Shown here piece by piece: positions 24,371 to 35,132 of a stretch of 64,000 nt of DNA. Where the stretch lies: the NCBI RefSeq assembly GCF_016545825.1, contig NC_052614.1, positions 14,092,559 through 14,156,558 of the forward strand, in the 5' to 3' direction. The number at the start of each line of letters is the position of its first letter. Within the stretch, counting starts at the first letter, position 1. The position numbers were made by a program, and so were the translations under genes. Source of the DNA: Eucalyptus grandis. Its lineage: Eukaryota > Streptophyta > Magnoliopsida > Myrtales > Myrtaceae. A model generated the notes under the pieces. It did not search any database and was not told the origin of the DNA. It saw only the letters and a list, made by a program, of their open reading frames with translations.

Positions 24371-24697
24371 ACATGTGAAAGATGAATGACATTCCTTTAC
24401 TTATACGTAAGTTTAGTGCTGAAAATTATCTGAGGGCCACGTACTCCTTCGGACAGTTGCCCGACTCCTAATCGCTTTTCCTCGCCTTCCGAGTGACGCT
24501 TTCACGTTCGGTTCCATCAGAAGATGATATACGGATGGTCCCTAAGGATATGACCAATGATCTCTAATTCATTTAAAATACGCAAAATGTTCTAGGTGGG
24601 ACAAAAAGCACCAATCATAAGAAGTCTAAGCCTCGCACACGTGGCATGAAGAAGCTTCCAGATCGTATGTCATACGCCGTACAAATGTGTTTATACG

Positions 24698-25270
24698 TAT
24701 AACATAAGTATACCGATCATTATATTTATGTTTATGGCTGAAGCCCGACCTGATAGAAGTCCGGCTGGTATTTTAGATGTCGTCGAAGTCCATGGTGGAG
24801 CTTGTTCTTGGATTAAAAAGGTAAAAAAATTACGAAAATCAAGGTTTCCAAGTTTGAGTCAGCAAGCCGCACATGAACATATAAAAATGAAATCTTTCTT
24901 TGTGTGGGTGGGTTCTCGGTTCAACCAAAATAAAGTGGCTTCTCTTCTTATTTTACACAGAGTTTCCATTAGAGTGTTCTGTATCTCTCTTGAAATTCTA
25001 TTGAAGATATCACTATTAGAGATTATGAGTAAACACAATTGAGAATCTTTTGAGTGTAATTTGAGGTTAGAAAACACGCAAACTATTGAGTGATTGTAAG
25101 CTCTATAGTTCTCCAGATTCATGGTAATTTTCTTGACAGCTGATTCTCTCGGTGAATGAGGCATTGGCACCGAATCGAATCACGTAAATCTATGATGTCT
25201 ATATATTTCTTTTTGATTGCTCTGTAATTTCATTCTCTCGCATTTGATATTGAATTGCAAGACGTGGTTA
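24698..25270 (+). repeat. Probable remnant of a copia-type LTR
   Basis: The order of segments (aataaagtggcttctcttcttatttt, a gagagattatgagtaaaca stretch, then gctgattctctcggtgaatgaggcattgg, cacgtaaatctatgatgtc, and ttgattgctctg ... cattctcgcattt) resembles the R-U5 half of plant copia LTRs. No internal coding region or primer site follows, so this would be a solo or truncated LTR. Ends were not defined. An open stretch at 24728-25042 is incidental. Confidence 0.35.
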
Positions 25271-25807
25271 GCTTCTATGTTATTTCAAACATGTAGAAAT
25301 AGTTCCAGGCACTAGAATTGATGGGCACATGTTGATGACAAAGACCCATATTGTGCAAAATAAGATCATCTATATAAATGGACATTGCTGTACATACATT
25401 GCCCTCAAATGCACCGTGGAAGAGAAAAGTACTTAAGCAAGAATGACCATCTAATTCAACTTCTACAGAAATTTCTAGCACTAACACCCAAGCTTTCATT
25501 CCCATCTGTGATGAGTATATCTAACTAAACAAAGGACAGTAAACTTACAACAATTTACACATGTACAAACTTCAGAAATTTAATCTCCTTCACTTCTTCT
25601 TTTTTTTGCCCCCGAAATCCTCTTCGGTTCACCTATCCGGCCACCAAAGAAAATGACCTTCATGTCACTAACTTAATCAATTCTTGTAAAATTCTCTCAC
25701 TCACTCTCTCTCCCTTTTCTAGTCTTTTTCTTTTCCCACTTAAATCAGCAACATGTTGCTGCTTCCGATCCTAATTGATGAAATCAAGGATTTATAATTC
25801 CAACTGT

Positions 25808-28075
25808 TTAGGGATGTAGAGGTGTTGCATGAGACAAAGCCGTGAAATGCATGCCTTCAACATCTAAACGCCACAGTTGCCCAATGTCTTGAGAAATGCT
25901 TCTCGCATCCAAGGAAGCACCGAGGAGGCCGCGTTTGGTGAATCCCACGGAGTACAGCCCGTTCTTGCCTTTCCATCCATTTGGGAATGGCTTCTTTGGG
26001 AACCCATCTTCCTCAGAGAACATGTCTCCCTCCTAATTATGGCAACCAAAGAAAAAAAAAGAGGAATTGCTCTTTCAATGGCCTTTTGTCATTCTTGTAG
26101 GAAAAAAAGAGTTAATTTCTAGATTTTGATTTTTGATTGATGGATAGAAAGAAGAGGAAAGAGAGAGAGAAAGAGCATGTACCGACCTTCAACCACGAGG
26201 GCACGTTACTTCTATACCCTGTCGCGAGGATAATAGCATCGAAGGTCTCCGATTTCCCATCAACAAACTCCACGGCATGGCGTCGTATTCTCTTTATCCC
26301 ACGGAAAACCTATACAATTGCAACCCGCACCAGATCAATAATCGTTTCGCGTCTCTCATCAAAAGTAGAATTGATATTGCAAATGAATGCTAATTGGAGA
26401 TACTAATTAGGATGTTGAGGATGACAATTGGATTTGCTTATCACATCGATGATAGAGATCGAAAGAAGGAAGTAAGGAACCCGACCTTGATATGTCCACT
26501 TTTGATTTTTGCAAGCGTACCCACGTCCAACACCGGCGTCTTGCCAGACATGCTCTTGAGCTGGAGAGGTCCGACCTTCGGGCGATTAAGGCCGTAGCTA
26601 GTGGTGTCGCCGAGGATAAAATACGACATCAATAGTAGAAACCAATCCACTAGGCTGATGGGGAGCCACTTGAGCAACCACATGGATATGCCAAAAGTCG
26701 ATCGTCCGAGCATCTCTTGAGGTAAGACGTGCACCTGCAAACACTCCAGAAAGAAAAAGTCGCTTAAAAAGCATAAAAAACCAATGGTCCAAAAGGATGA
26801 GATCACATATATATTATGATGAGCTTGTAAAAGATCCAGGGCACGACGCTCGCATATTACATTTATTCACCCGTAACTTTACTGCAACCTCTGAAAGCTG
26901 AACCCTTTTTTTCCTGGCGATGCGGTCCACCTTGCGCATGCGAAGCAAACTTCAAGAAAGTCTGTATTTAACACACTTTTTTAATGGAAGATCATACCAC
27001 ACTAAATAACAGTTTGATTGTTTGTCAGTGATTAAAAGAATACTACTTTGAAAACCCAATATAGCTGAAAGAAGGCACTTCGTAATCAGTTTCTTTTTAT
27101 GCTTATGGATTGCGGGGTCAAACAGCAATGGCTGAAGTGATGCCTCTTTTACAGCGGTGACAATGAACTTCGTTTCTTATCGAATTGTTCACCCTAGTCA
27201 TTGGGGAGTAAACACAAGCTTTACTAAAGAAAGAGAGAGTTCTTGTTTTGAACTTGAAGAAGTTATGTGATGCAAATAATTGGTTGGAATAAAATTTGGT
27301 AGAAATGATGCAAATCCAAAATACCCAGAAAAGGGAAAACTCTTTTTCTCATTGTATATATTAAGGGTATACAAATTTGCTAGGTTTTTCACAGGAAGAG
27401 AGCCCGATTAGTGCTTACCGAATCTCTAACAGCAAGAGATGGACAGGCATTGAAATTGCAAAGATCCAAGCTCACTTCCATGCCCGAATTCCCGCATCCA
27501 ATCACCAATACTCTCTTCCCACAAAAAATCTCACCACTCTTGTAAGAGCTTGTGTGCAGAATCTGCCCTCCAAAGTCGCTCATCCCTTCAAATTGTGGGA
27601 CGAGCTCCTCAGCATTCTCCCCGGTCGCCACAATCAGCCACCGGCTCAAGTATTCGGTCTCTTCCCCCTTATGACCCGAGCTCTTGACTCGCCAGCACTG
27701 TGAACTTTGATCAAACTCCGCATTCGTGACTGTTTGATTGAAAACCGGCCTCAGGTCGAAGCGTTTGGTGTACAAATACAAGTAGGCAAGGAATTGTTGC
27801 TTTGTCGGGTAGGTTGGGAAGTCTTTGGGGAATGGCATATGCGGAAGCTCGCAGAATTGCTTCGGGAGGTGAAGGCGAAGGCGGTCATAGGTCTTGTGTT
27901 CCCACAAAGATCCTATGCAATTAGTCCTTTCGAGGATCAAGCTCGGCACACCTCGTTCTTTTAGGCAAGCAGCAGTGGCGAGCCCCGACGGGCCAGCGCC
28001 AACTATCAAAGGCCCATTTACAGGAGGATCTTGAACTCGCTTAACTTCCATTTCTCTAAGATAGTCCATTAACAT
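25808..28075 (-). CDS. YUC2: YUCCA flavin monooxygenase (indole-3-pyruvate monooxygenase), YUC2/YUC6 clade
   Basis: Four exons on the minus strand: 28075-27419 (219 codons), 26734-26486 (83), 26309-26187 (41) and 26032-25808 (74 plus stop), giving 417 residues, the family's usual length. All introns are GT-AG and fall between codons; introns 2 and 3 both start GTCGG. Motifs: FAD-binding GAGPSG at 26-31, ATGENAE at 150-156, NADPH-binding GCGNSG at 193-198, and ATGYRSNVP at about 331-339 near the C-terminus. The enzyme converts indole-3-pyruvate to indole-3-acetic acid with NADPH and O2, the rate-limiting auxin step. Phrases such as [27 protein letters not shown] and [15 protein letters not shown] point to the YUC2/YUC6 group, closest by memory to YUC2. 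Start: Met at 28075, 28069 or 28051 are all possible. No breaks were seen, so the gene looks functional. The symbol denotes clade, not proven orthology. Confidence 0.93.
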
Positions 28076-28391
28076 GTGATCTGAGAGATCAAAGGGTGTA
28101 CATAGAAGAGATTGCTATGCTTCAACAATGATTGGAGGGAGCGTGATGTGGAAAACTAAGTCACGCTTTACACTGGTAGTGAGATTTCGAGAAGATAATT
28201 TCTTTGTCGCCTAAGAAAATCGAGGCATGTTATGGGGCATTTTTCTTGGAATTCTGGGGTTGGATTGACTGAAAAGGGCTTGTGAGTCTTATCATCTCCT
28301 CTAAATTCAAACGAAAGGTGTGCGCCCTATGTTTTGTTCTCCCTAGGAGAAGAAAAAAGAGAACGATGTAAGATAGACCTAAGAAGCGTAG

Positions 28392-28394
<3 letters not shown>

Positions 28395-28432
<38 letters not shown>
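28395..28432. repeat. (GA)n microsatellite in the YUC leader
   Basis: On the minus strand this is a (CT)n tract, placed within the probable 5' leader of the YUC gene (between the TATA-like motif at 28473-28481 and the ATG at 28075). CT-rich leaders are common in plants. Confidence 0.75.
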
Positions 28433-28472
28433 CAGAAAGGTGTAATCGAGGAAGAAGAGAACAGTGTTTCAA

Positions 28473-28481
28473 ATATATATA
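28473..28481 (-). promoter_or_regulatory. Candidate TATA box of the YUC gene
   Basis: The minus strand reads GTATATATATTTG, with a TATA core about 400 bp upstream of the ATG at 28075; initiation would be near 28445, just before the CT tract. Two further copies of the motif lie upstream at 28516-28524 and 28734-28739, and the copies sit in target duplications of small insertions (see findings). Which one works in vivo cannot be told from sequence. Confidence 0.4.
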
Positions 28482-28482
28482 C

Positions 28483-28511
28483 GTTTTTTTTTTTTTTTTT
28501 TTTTGAGCAAG
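28483..28511 (-). mobile_element. 29-bp poly(A)-ended insertion with 14-bp target duplication
   Basis: A perfect 14-bp direct repeat (TCAAATATATATAC at 28469-28482 and 28512-28525) flanks 29 bp that read CTTGCTC followed by a long A run on the minus strand. This is the structure of a severely 5'-truncated retroposon insertion. A simple repeat-slippage event is the alternative explanation. Confidence 0.5.
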
Positions 28512-28531
28512 TCAAATATATATACAAGTTT

Positions 28532-28733
28532 TTTTGATCAGTCCTACTCTATTCCTACTCTACACTCACTCGCAGACTTGTGCCCTGCCTCGTGTAGGGC
28601 GTGGGAGTCGCAACCCACTCTCGAAACTTACTCGTTCCTACCCCCATCCCCCCCTGAGAAGGTGGAGATTTGAACCCCTCACCTCCCCCTTCCATGTTGG
28701 AAGGGTGGCCATTGGAGTAAACCTCCAGTGGTT
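28532..28733 (-). mobile_element. SINE upstream of the YUC gene
   Basis: A 202-bp unit flanked by 13-bp direct repeats that match at 12 positions (TATATACAAGTTT at 28519-28531; TATATACGAGTTT at 28734-28746). On the minus strand it begins AACCACTGGAGG, carries a polymerase III B-box (GGGGTTCAAATCTCC, 28678-28664) about 55-70 bp from its start and ends in a short A-tail (TCAAAAA plus the duplication). An A-box is not obvious. These hallmarks identify a tRNA-derived SINE inserted about 50 bp upstream of the candidate TATA box. Confidence 0.65.
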
Positions 28734-28925
28734 TATATACGAGTTTGGTGAGTGTCAAAGTGATTATATAATTAGTGGGGCAACTCCATTGAAGCAATTA
28801 ACTTCCATGAATCACCAACAACCACCATCGTCTTGAACTCGGCGACACCACAGGGCAAACGCACAAGAATGTACCTAAGAAACTCAGAAAGAACATTCTT
28901 TGGCCAAAATAAAGTAAATTAAAAA

Positions 28926-29403
28926 GGGTTAATACCCTGAAAAACCCTAAACTTGTACACTTGTGACAAATTTACCCCAAACTATTTTTTTTACCATGAA
29001 AAACCCCAAACTGGTAAATCGTGACAAATTTACCTCGATCGACTATAAAAAACCCTAAACCGGGTACATTTATGACAAGTTTACTCCAAATTAATTTATT
29101 CGACTACAAAAAACCCCAAACTGATAAATTTGTGATAAATATACATTCCACTAAATTGGATTAATACCACAAAAAAATCAACAAAATTGTAAACCGTGAC
29201 AAACGGAGTGTACAATCCTAAATTGGTATATTAATCAACTGTCACGTTTCATTTAACTTAATAATTTAACAGTAAAATTTAACGAAAACTAACATAGGGT
29301 AAATTTGTCACAAGTGTATCAGTTTGGGGTTTTTGGTGGTCAAAAATAGTTTGGGGTAAATTTGTCACAAGTGTACCAGTTTGGGGTTTTTGGTAACTAA
29401 CCC
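28926..29403. mobile_element. MULE-like MITE with perfect 9-bp target duplication
   Basis: A 478-bp element flanked by AATTAAAAA on both sides (28917-28925 and 29404-29412). The termini GGGTTAATACC and GGTAACTAACCC are inverted, and long inner arms made of 'ttgtgacaaatttaccccaaac' and 'aaaaaccccaaactg' phrases on the left mirror 'gtttggggtaaatttgtcacaa' and 'cagtttggggttttt' on the right. A 9-bp duplication with long inverted arms is typical of Mutator-like elements. It encodes no protein. The low-complexity flank makes the duplication slightly less certain. Confidence 0.8.
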
Positions 29404-29412
29404 AATTAAAAA

Positions 29413-30532
29413 ATTAGGACGAGCATACCCTTTTCTTTTCTTTTCTTTTCTTTTTCTCTTCTTTTTTTTTTTTTTTTTTTTTACAGTGACTGCAATATAG
29501 CTAATGCCAGAATCTTATTATTGGTGAAAGGAAACTACTTACAAAAACGGATGGCAAAGATGAAATTGAAAGGTCAACCATTTAATGTTCAAGATGTGGA
29601 CGTTTTTTTTATTAGGGTTTTCTTGAGAGATCGATGGTCCCACTAGTTCTTTGGTTTCCAGCAAGGAGAGAGAATCCATTGAAGAGAAGAAGCGAAGCCT
29701 CGCGTGATCCCCCAAAGACCTTTCCACAGTTGCAAACCGTTCGATTTAAAGGCTTTCTCGAGCTGCCATCATGTGATTTTTAACCACGTAGCCCCTGTTC
29801 CTTCGAATTTTGAAGGTCACAAGGACTCGCCAAATTATTACCAACAAAGATAGAACGCCATGGAAAGGGAAATGGTTTCAAAAATTAGTAATGAAGAACG
29901 TGTGGGAGGAAGGATTTGCTTATGAATTTGATTACTTAGACAATAATATAAATCGATCATGTTTTGAAATGGAGTTGGTGCTCACACATGAAGTGGAACA
30001 GAAAAAGTAATTAAATTAAAAACTCGAAGATGTGTTTAGGAGAGTGAAGTCCCCAATCGGGTAATCTATGAGGGTTGGAGCGGTTAACTCATTTAACTTG
30101 ACCCATATAATTCGTTATATTAACCGCTTCTTAGGTCAAATTTTCAATACGGGACTCATTCCAAAGAATCCAAGGACATAAATTCAGTCCTATAAAAAGT
30201 ATGCAGGCTCTTTGAAAAGTTTCGAGTTACTTTTAAAACTATTTATAGTAAGTGGATTATCGCAATACTCCATCTTGATGTTAGCAATCGACGTTATAGC
30301 CATCTAACTAATGTCTTCAATGCAAATGCATTTTTTACTAACTTTAATGAGTGCAATGGTACGTCGAAACTTTTGTGACGTTAAGATTTAAATTTGATGA
30401 AGAGGTTAGTTGATGTATACATATGATTTCTCCATAAACTAGCAATAAACTTCCCTATGCACGCATGCCATTTCTTTATTTGGGCAGAACTTTCCAAACA
30501 ATTTAACTTTTCCTAAGACTTGAAAATTGGAG
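29413..30532. other. Intergenic DNA, nothing recognised
   Basis: A (CTTTT)n / poly-T tract lies at about 29430-29482. The rest is AT-rich without supported genes. Confidence 0.4.
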
Positions 30533-30863
30533 AAATTGTCCAATTAGTTCTAAATCTATTATACGAATACCAATTCAATCCTAAACTTTCCAATTTTACC
30601 AATTTTGCCATAAATCTTTGTATGAAATTTCAATATAATTTTTCTAACTAATTTTTAGCATTAGTCGCCGACGTGGTGGCATGCCACATAAACCGGCTGA
30701 GGATGATTGAACTATCATGTCAGTGACTTCTAGTGAAATTCGACAAAAAGACTACATTGGAATTTCGTACAAATATTTAGGACTATAATGGTAAAATTGA
30801 AAAAAATTAAAACTAAATTGACATTCATACAATAAATTTAGGATTAGGTTGGGTGATATTCCC
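30533..30863. mobile_element. Short MITE with imperfect 9-bp target duplication
   Basis: The left end AAATTGTCCAATTAGTTC and right end (reverse complement GGGAATATCACCCAACC) are related inverted termini. The inner arms mirror each other (ctaaatctattatacgaatacc against gacattcatacaataaattta). The flanks AAATTGGAG (30524-30532) and AAAATGGAG (30864-30872) match at 8 of 9 positions. Close relative of the element at 5804-6114; it encodes no protein. Confidence 0.6.
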
Positions 30864-30872
30864 AAAATGGAG

Positions 30873-31659
30873 GTGTAGCCATCTTGTTTTTCTTGTGAAA
30901 AATTTATAAAATGGCGTATGTGACCTGTGTAATCTAACTCAAATCTCAAGCATCTATGAAAAATCATTGATCAACATCAAAGAAGCCTTGAAGTGAACTT
31001 CATTTCATCTTCGATGTACTCCTTTTGGACTCTTAATCCAATGAATCGGGAGGATCACTGTGAATAGTTCCATCGCATGCACATGAAAGATAAGATGCGA
31101 TGCCACCAAGCATGCATGTGCATCCACTTGGCTAAACCGTATGAAAGAGACGAACGCGCGCAGATATGATTCCCTTTTCACTGAATTGTTCAATATGGTC
31201 GTATCATATTGTGTTCCATCCCAAGATCCTTTTAGAATGGGGTAACTTGCGATTTCTCACGGCATTCCGATTTCCGAGATTCCAATCCCATGTGATCCGG
31301 ATCCTCCCAAATTAGGTTGGCAATATGAGTGGGCGAAAAATTGAAAACCGAAGGATCTTAAATTTAGGCCACGAATACCCTGTTTTCTTCCATCCGCAGT
31401 GCCACTTTTCACTTCCCCCGGAGGCAGAGGAACAAACAAGTACCCCTCCACCAACTTCGGAGAACATGGCCTCCTTTCGAGTTCTTTCTTGTTTTGTGCT
31501 TCGAATATACTGTGACATGATGGAACGCGACGAGTCCCTTTCAATCGAATGATCATGAGCGCTCGAAAAGAAAATCGACGAAACGCTGGTCCCCTTAGCT
31601 ACGTTTGAACCGATTGATAATATTATGAGACATAAGGCAAGATACTTTTCCTTGCGGAA
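30873..31659. other. Intergenic DNA with an unexplained less AT-rich block
   Basis: The segment 31250-31560 is of higher GC content and open on both strands (31257-31556, -, 99 codons; 31325-31552, +), but neither translation resembles a family that I know. No splice context or promoter was seen. Confidence 0.3.
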
Positions 31660-32010
31660 AAGTCATAAACCTATTTCATTGATACAAATTTAGTTTCAAA
31701 TCTTTCAATAGTTCCAGTTTAATCTTAAACATTTTTACCTAGAGCCAATTTGGTCTTTTTGACTAATTTTGACTGAATATTGCTAACATGGACTCCGGCC
31801 AGCCTATGTGGCAAGACCGATGCCGACATGAATAACTTTTAATAATATTTTAATAATTTTATATTTTTTTAGTTTCTTTTTTTTTTCCCTTCCCCTTCCT
31901 CTAGCCGATTGCCAAACCCCAGTGACCGACCAAAGGCGACAGACTTCATTGACCTCTAGCCAACTCATTCGATCTAATGAGGTCACGCCTCACCTAACCC
32001 CGGTAAGGCT
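31660..32010. mobile_element. Truncated GC-core foldback element
   Basis: Starts with the family phrases (gtcataaacctatttcattga, caaatttagtttcaaatcttt, tttggtctttttgactaattttgac), passes the ACATGGACTCCGGCCAGCCTATGTGGCA motif and a T-rich stretch into a GC-rich core (about 31890-32020), and then stops without the mirrored right arm. Confidence 0.4.
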
Positions 32011-33490
32011 TGAGCCCTGGCTAATGATTTCGGCAATGATTCTTGCGAGTTCGATACCATGAAAAAAAGAGTTGAACGTGATTGGATGTTTCGAATGTAG
32101 GTGGGAGTGTTCAGCAGTCAACTTCTGGAGGTGGGGATTATTACTTAGAGTACACACGAAGCGTCATGTTCTTCGAGTGATTTACAGTTAGGGAACGTTT
32201 TCCACCATCGATCGTGGCCATTGGGAACATGAAAGCTAGGGCCTCCAAAACCATGTGGAATAAAGAGATCTTCATAAACAAATGATAGACTTCATGGATG
32301 CCATCTTCCCTTCTTATATATATGTTACCCATCGTTTTCAAATACAGTACTTAGAAGTTTTGAAGGTCCAACCTAAAAACTTGAGCCGATAGATAACAAG
32401 AGACCTAATATGTAAAGAATTTATAAATCTCATAAGCAAGCAATACAAGATACTTCAATGACCCCTTCCACATGCAAGCCAGATCAGGAACAATATGTGG
32501 AGTTTGACAAACGAAGGGCTGCACAGACAAAATAAGCTAGGATAGAACTTGACTATGATATCAAGTTAGAATGTTTGACTAAAAGCTTAAGCTGATTGAT
32601 GGAGAGGGACTACATGTGTATAAAAAAGTATATAAATCCCATGGACAAGTCATGTGTGATATTTGTTGAGGTTATCTCATATCAATTATGGAAGAGACTA
32701 GTAGTCGGTTTATAAGTGTAAAAGAAAATCTCCCCATTTTTTGAGCTAGTTTTTGGGATCAAAGAGATCTAAAAATCACCTGATACTGATATCAAAGCCC
32801 ATGTCACCAACAAGTCTAGATCCACCAATCACATGGAAGATTTGCAAATTCTATCAATCACCATTTGAGCTAGTGTTTAGGGAGAGAAGCCTGAGAGCCT
32901 ATCAATGAGAGCCTATCAATGAGTTTGACCTAATAATGCATGCATGATTGCAAATGCTTTGAAGGGAATGCAATCCTTAATGATTGAGCTTTTTCTCCCC
33001 AATTTCTTCCTCTAGAATAATATATTTTTCCCCTTTTTTAGTTGCCATGCTTAAAAGTTAGGTCGATGATTAGTGCATAATGAAGGGTTCACTAAGATAA
33101 AAAGTTGTGAGCTTTTAGCTAAGTGAGAACCTAAGTCGCTTCCCATGAAAAAGAGAGAAGATTGGTTTCTGTTATTCTTGTCCAGCATGTTCCGTACATG
33201 ATTAGCGAAGAGAGAGAGAGAGAGAGAGAGAGGGAAAAAGCAAGAATTTGGGCCAGTTGCAACATACGTCCATCATCTTCAAGTGTTTACAATTTGTCAA
33301 TCATAACCTTAGATTTTAACCATTTAAACCCCTCAAGCTTTTAATGTGAGCGAATTCGTAGGTATGATTGTAGGAAAAAAATTACACTCTGCGTCCTACG
33401 TAAAATGTGTAATAGGCGTAGGATTAGTATCCTCTAAGATCAGCATACTAAATATTTGAGTTTGAAATTATGTGCTTCATGTATTATCTG
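32011..33490. other. Intergenic DNA with short repeats
   Basis: Contains an 18-bp tandem duplication (gagcctatcaatga, near 32893-32925) and a (GA)n tract at 33209-33232. The segment 32340-32720 has phrases resembling LTR leaders (for example 'tataaatcccatggacaagtcatgtg'), but no boundaries were found. No gene supported. Confidence 0.35.
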
Positions 33491-33492
33491 GA

Positions 33493-34033
33493 GATAAGTA
33501 CGCTAAAAATACCAAAAACTATGTATGATGCTCACTTTAGTACCAAAAATTTTTGTTGGCTCACTTAAGTGCTAAATCGGAGAAAAAACGATCATTGAAG
33601 TGGCAACGGCCAGAAATTCCGACAAAATTAATTACATGGTATTTATGATTAAAATTATAATATGAATTGGCAAATTTTAAGAAAGTCCAATCTAGGTGGC
33701 ATTTTTACGTGGTGTGTTTGACACTAAAGTGATTGGTTTTTTAATAACGACTGATATCTTGAAGTAATCGCTTTAAATAAAATTTGGCACTCAAATGATC
33801 ATTATTTACAACTTTTAGATGACGTCGTTTAGAAGTTATATGTTGACTAGGCACACCGGCAAGCCACATACAATTGGGAAATTAATAAGATGTAACCACA
33901 TCGGATTTTTGGCAACTCAAATCAAAATTTATGTTTAAGTGATTGTTTTTTCAAAATATTGTCACTTAAGCAATCCGCTTGGTACTAAATTGAGCATCGT
34001 ATGCAACTTTTGCACTCTTAGTATACTTATCTA
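33493..34033. mobile_element. MITE with long terminal inverted repeats
   Basis: Left terminus GATAAGTACGCTAAAAATACC and right terminus (reverse complement GATAAGTATACTAAGAGTGC) are inverted. The inner arms continue to match for roughly 60 bp (tgtatgatgctcactttagtacca against tggtactaaattgagcatcgtatgc). The flanks ATTATCTGGA (33483-33492) and ATTATCTTGA (34034-34043) match at 9 of 10 positions, consistent with a 9-10-bp target duplication. No coding capacity. Confidence 0.6.
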
Positions 34034-34261
34034 ATTATCTTGAGAAAGGAGGATTGAACCAAAAAGAGAGAGCCCTTCATTTCAAAAATGTGAAGAAGAC
34101 TCACTCAGCTCTTTAAAATGAAGATGGTATTCAATTTCGGTGAAAATTCACATGCAAGCTCGAATGGTGATACATATGTTGATTTTGATCCCAAAAACTT
34201 CTTTCATTGCATTAGAAGATGGATCTACTATAGCTACATTTTGTCTGTGAAGCCTAGACGA

Positions 34262-35132
34262 GGAAAATTGTCCAAAAAGTCCTAAATCTGTTACATTTTC
34301 GCCAATTTAGTCCTAAATTTTTTAATTTTGCCAATTGATTTCAAACCTTTTTATTTTTTACCAATTGAATCCATCTTATCAATTTTAGCTAGAATTCGCC
34401 GATGTGGACGCCGACCATCCTATATGGCACGACTAGCAACTCATGTAGCAACTCATGTAGACATTTTATTTATTTATTTATTTATTTATTTTACTTTTTT
34501 TCCTTTTCTTTGCTTTTAAAAAAAAATGTTTTTGAAGAGAGAGATGGTGAGAGTTCCTAGCCAACCCTTGCTAGCCATAGGTGGGGGCCAGCTGATCTTC
34601 GCTGGCTTTGGGCAAAGGCGTTGCCTCCCTCGCCGAGTTTGGGGTATGGCCTCAATGCCCTCATGCAAAATCGGCAAGGGCTGCGACTCCTTTGCCAAAT
34701 CTAGCTAGGCGAGGGCCTAGCAGCCTCGCCTAAAGTTGTGGCCATCACCTAGAGCTGGCGAGGGAGGTGATGCCCTCTCCCAAAGCTGACAAGAGAGACG
34801 ATACCCTCTCCCAGAGCTGACAAGAGAGACAATACCCTCTCCTAGGTCTAGTGAGGGTTGCCAATGACACCATCTCCCAGAGCCGACAAGCCCTTGCCGG
34901 CCCTCTCTCCAAAACCTTTAAAAAGAATAAGAGGAAAAAAAAAAAGAAACAAATCATAATTTTTTTTAAAATTATGAAAAATGTCTACGTTAGCAATTTC
35001 TAGCCAATTTTGGTCAGATGGACTCAACTGGTAAAAGATGAAAATGTTTAGGACTTAATTGACAAAATCAAAAGGTTTAGAAATGAATTGGCAAAAATAA
35101 CAATAGATTTATGACTTTTTAAACAATTTTTC
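34262..35132. mobile_element. Largest GC-core foldback element, with internal minisatellite
   Basis: The left end GGAAAATTGTCCAAAAAGTC and right end (reverse complement GAAAAATTGTTTAAAAAGTC) form inverted termini of about 30 bp. The core (34545-34925) is strongly GC-rich and composed of repeated 'ccnttgccg / ggcgaggg / cctcgcc' words. Within it a 31-bp unit (ccctctcccagagctgacaa...) repeats from 34772 and 34803, with a partial third copy at 34834. A TTTA repeat is at about 34463-34491. Open frames in the core are compositional artefacts. Confidence 0.55.

Noticed and set aside
26394..27964. Plus-strand and alternate minus frames across the YUC gene
   Set aside because: They are antisense or out-of-frame readings of YUC exons 1 and 2.
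34262..35132. Target duplication for the largest GC-core element
   Set aside because: The flanks (cctagacga and tgactatat) do not match convincingly, so no duplication is claimed.
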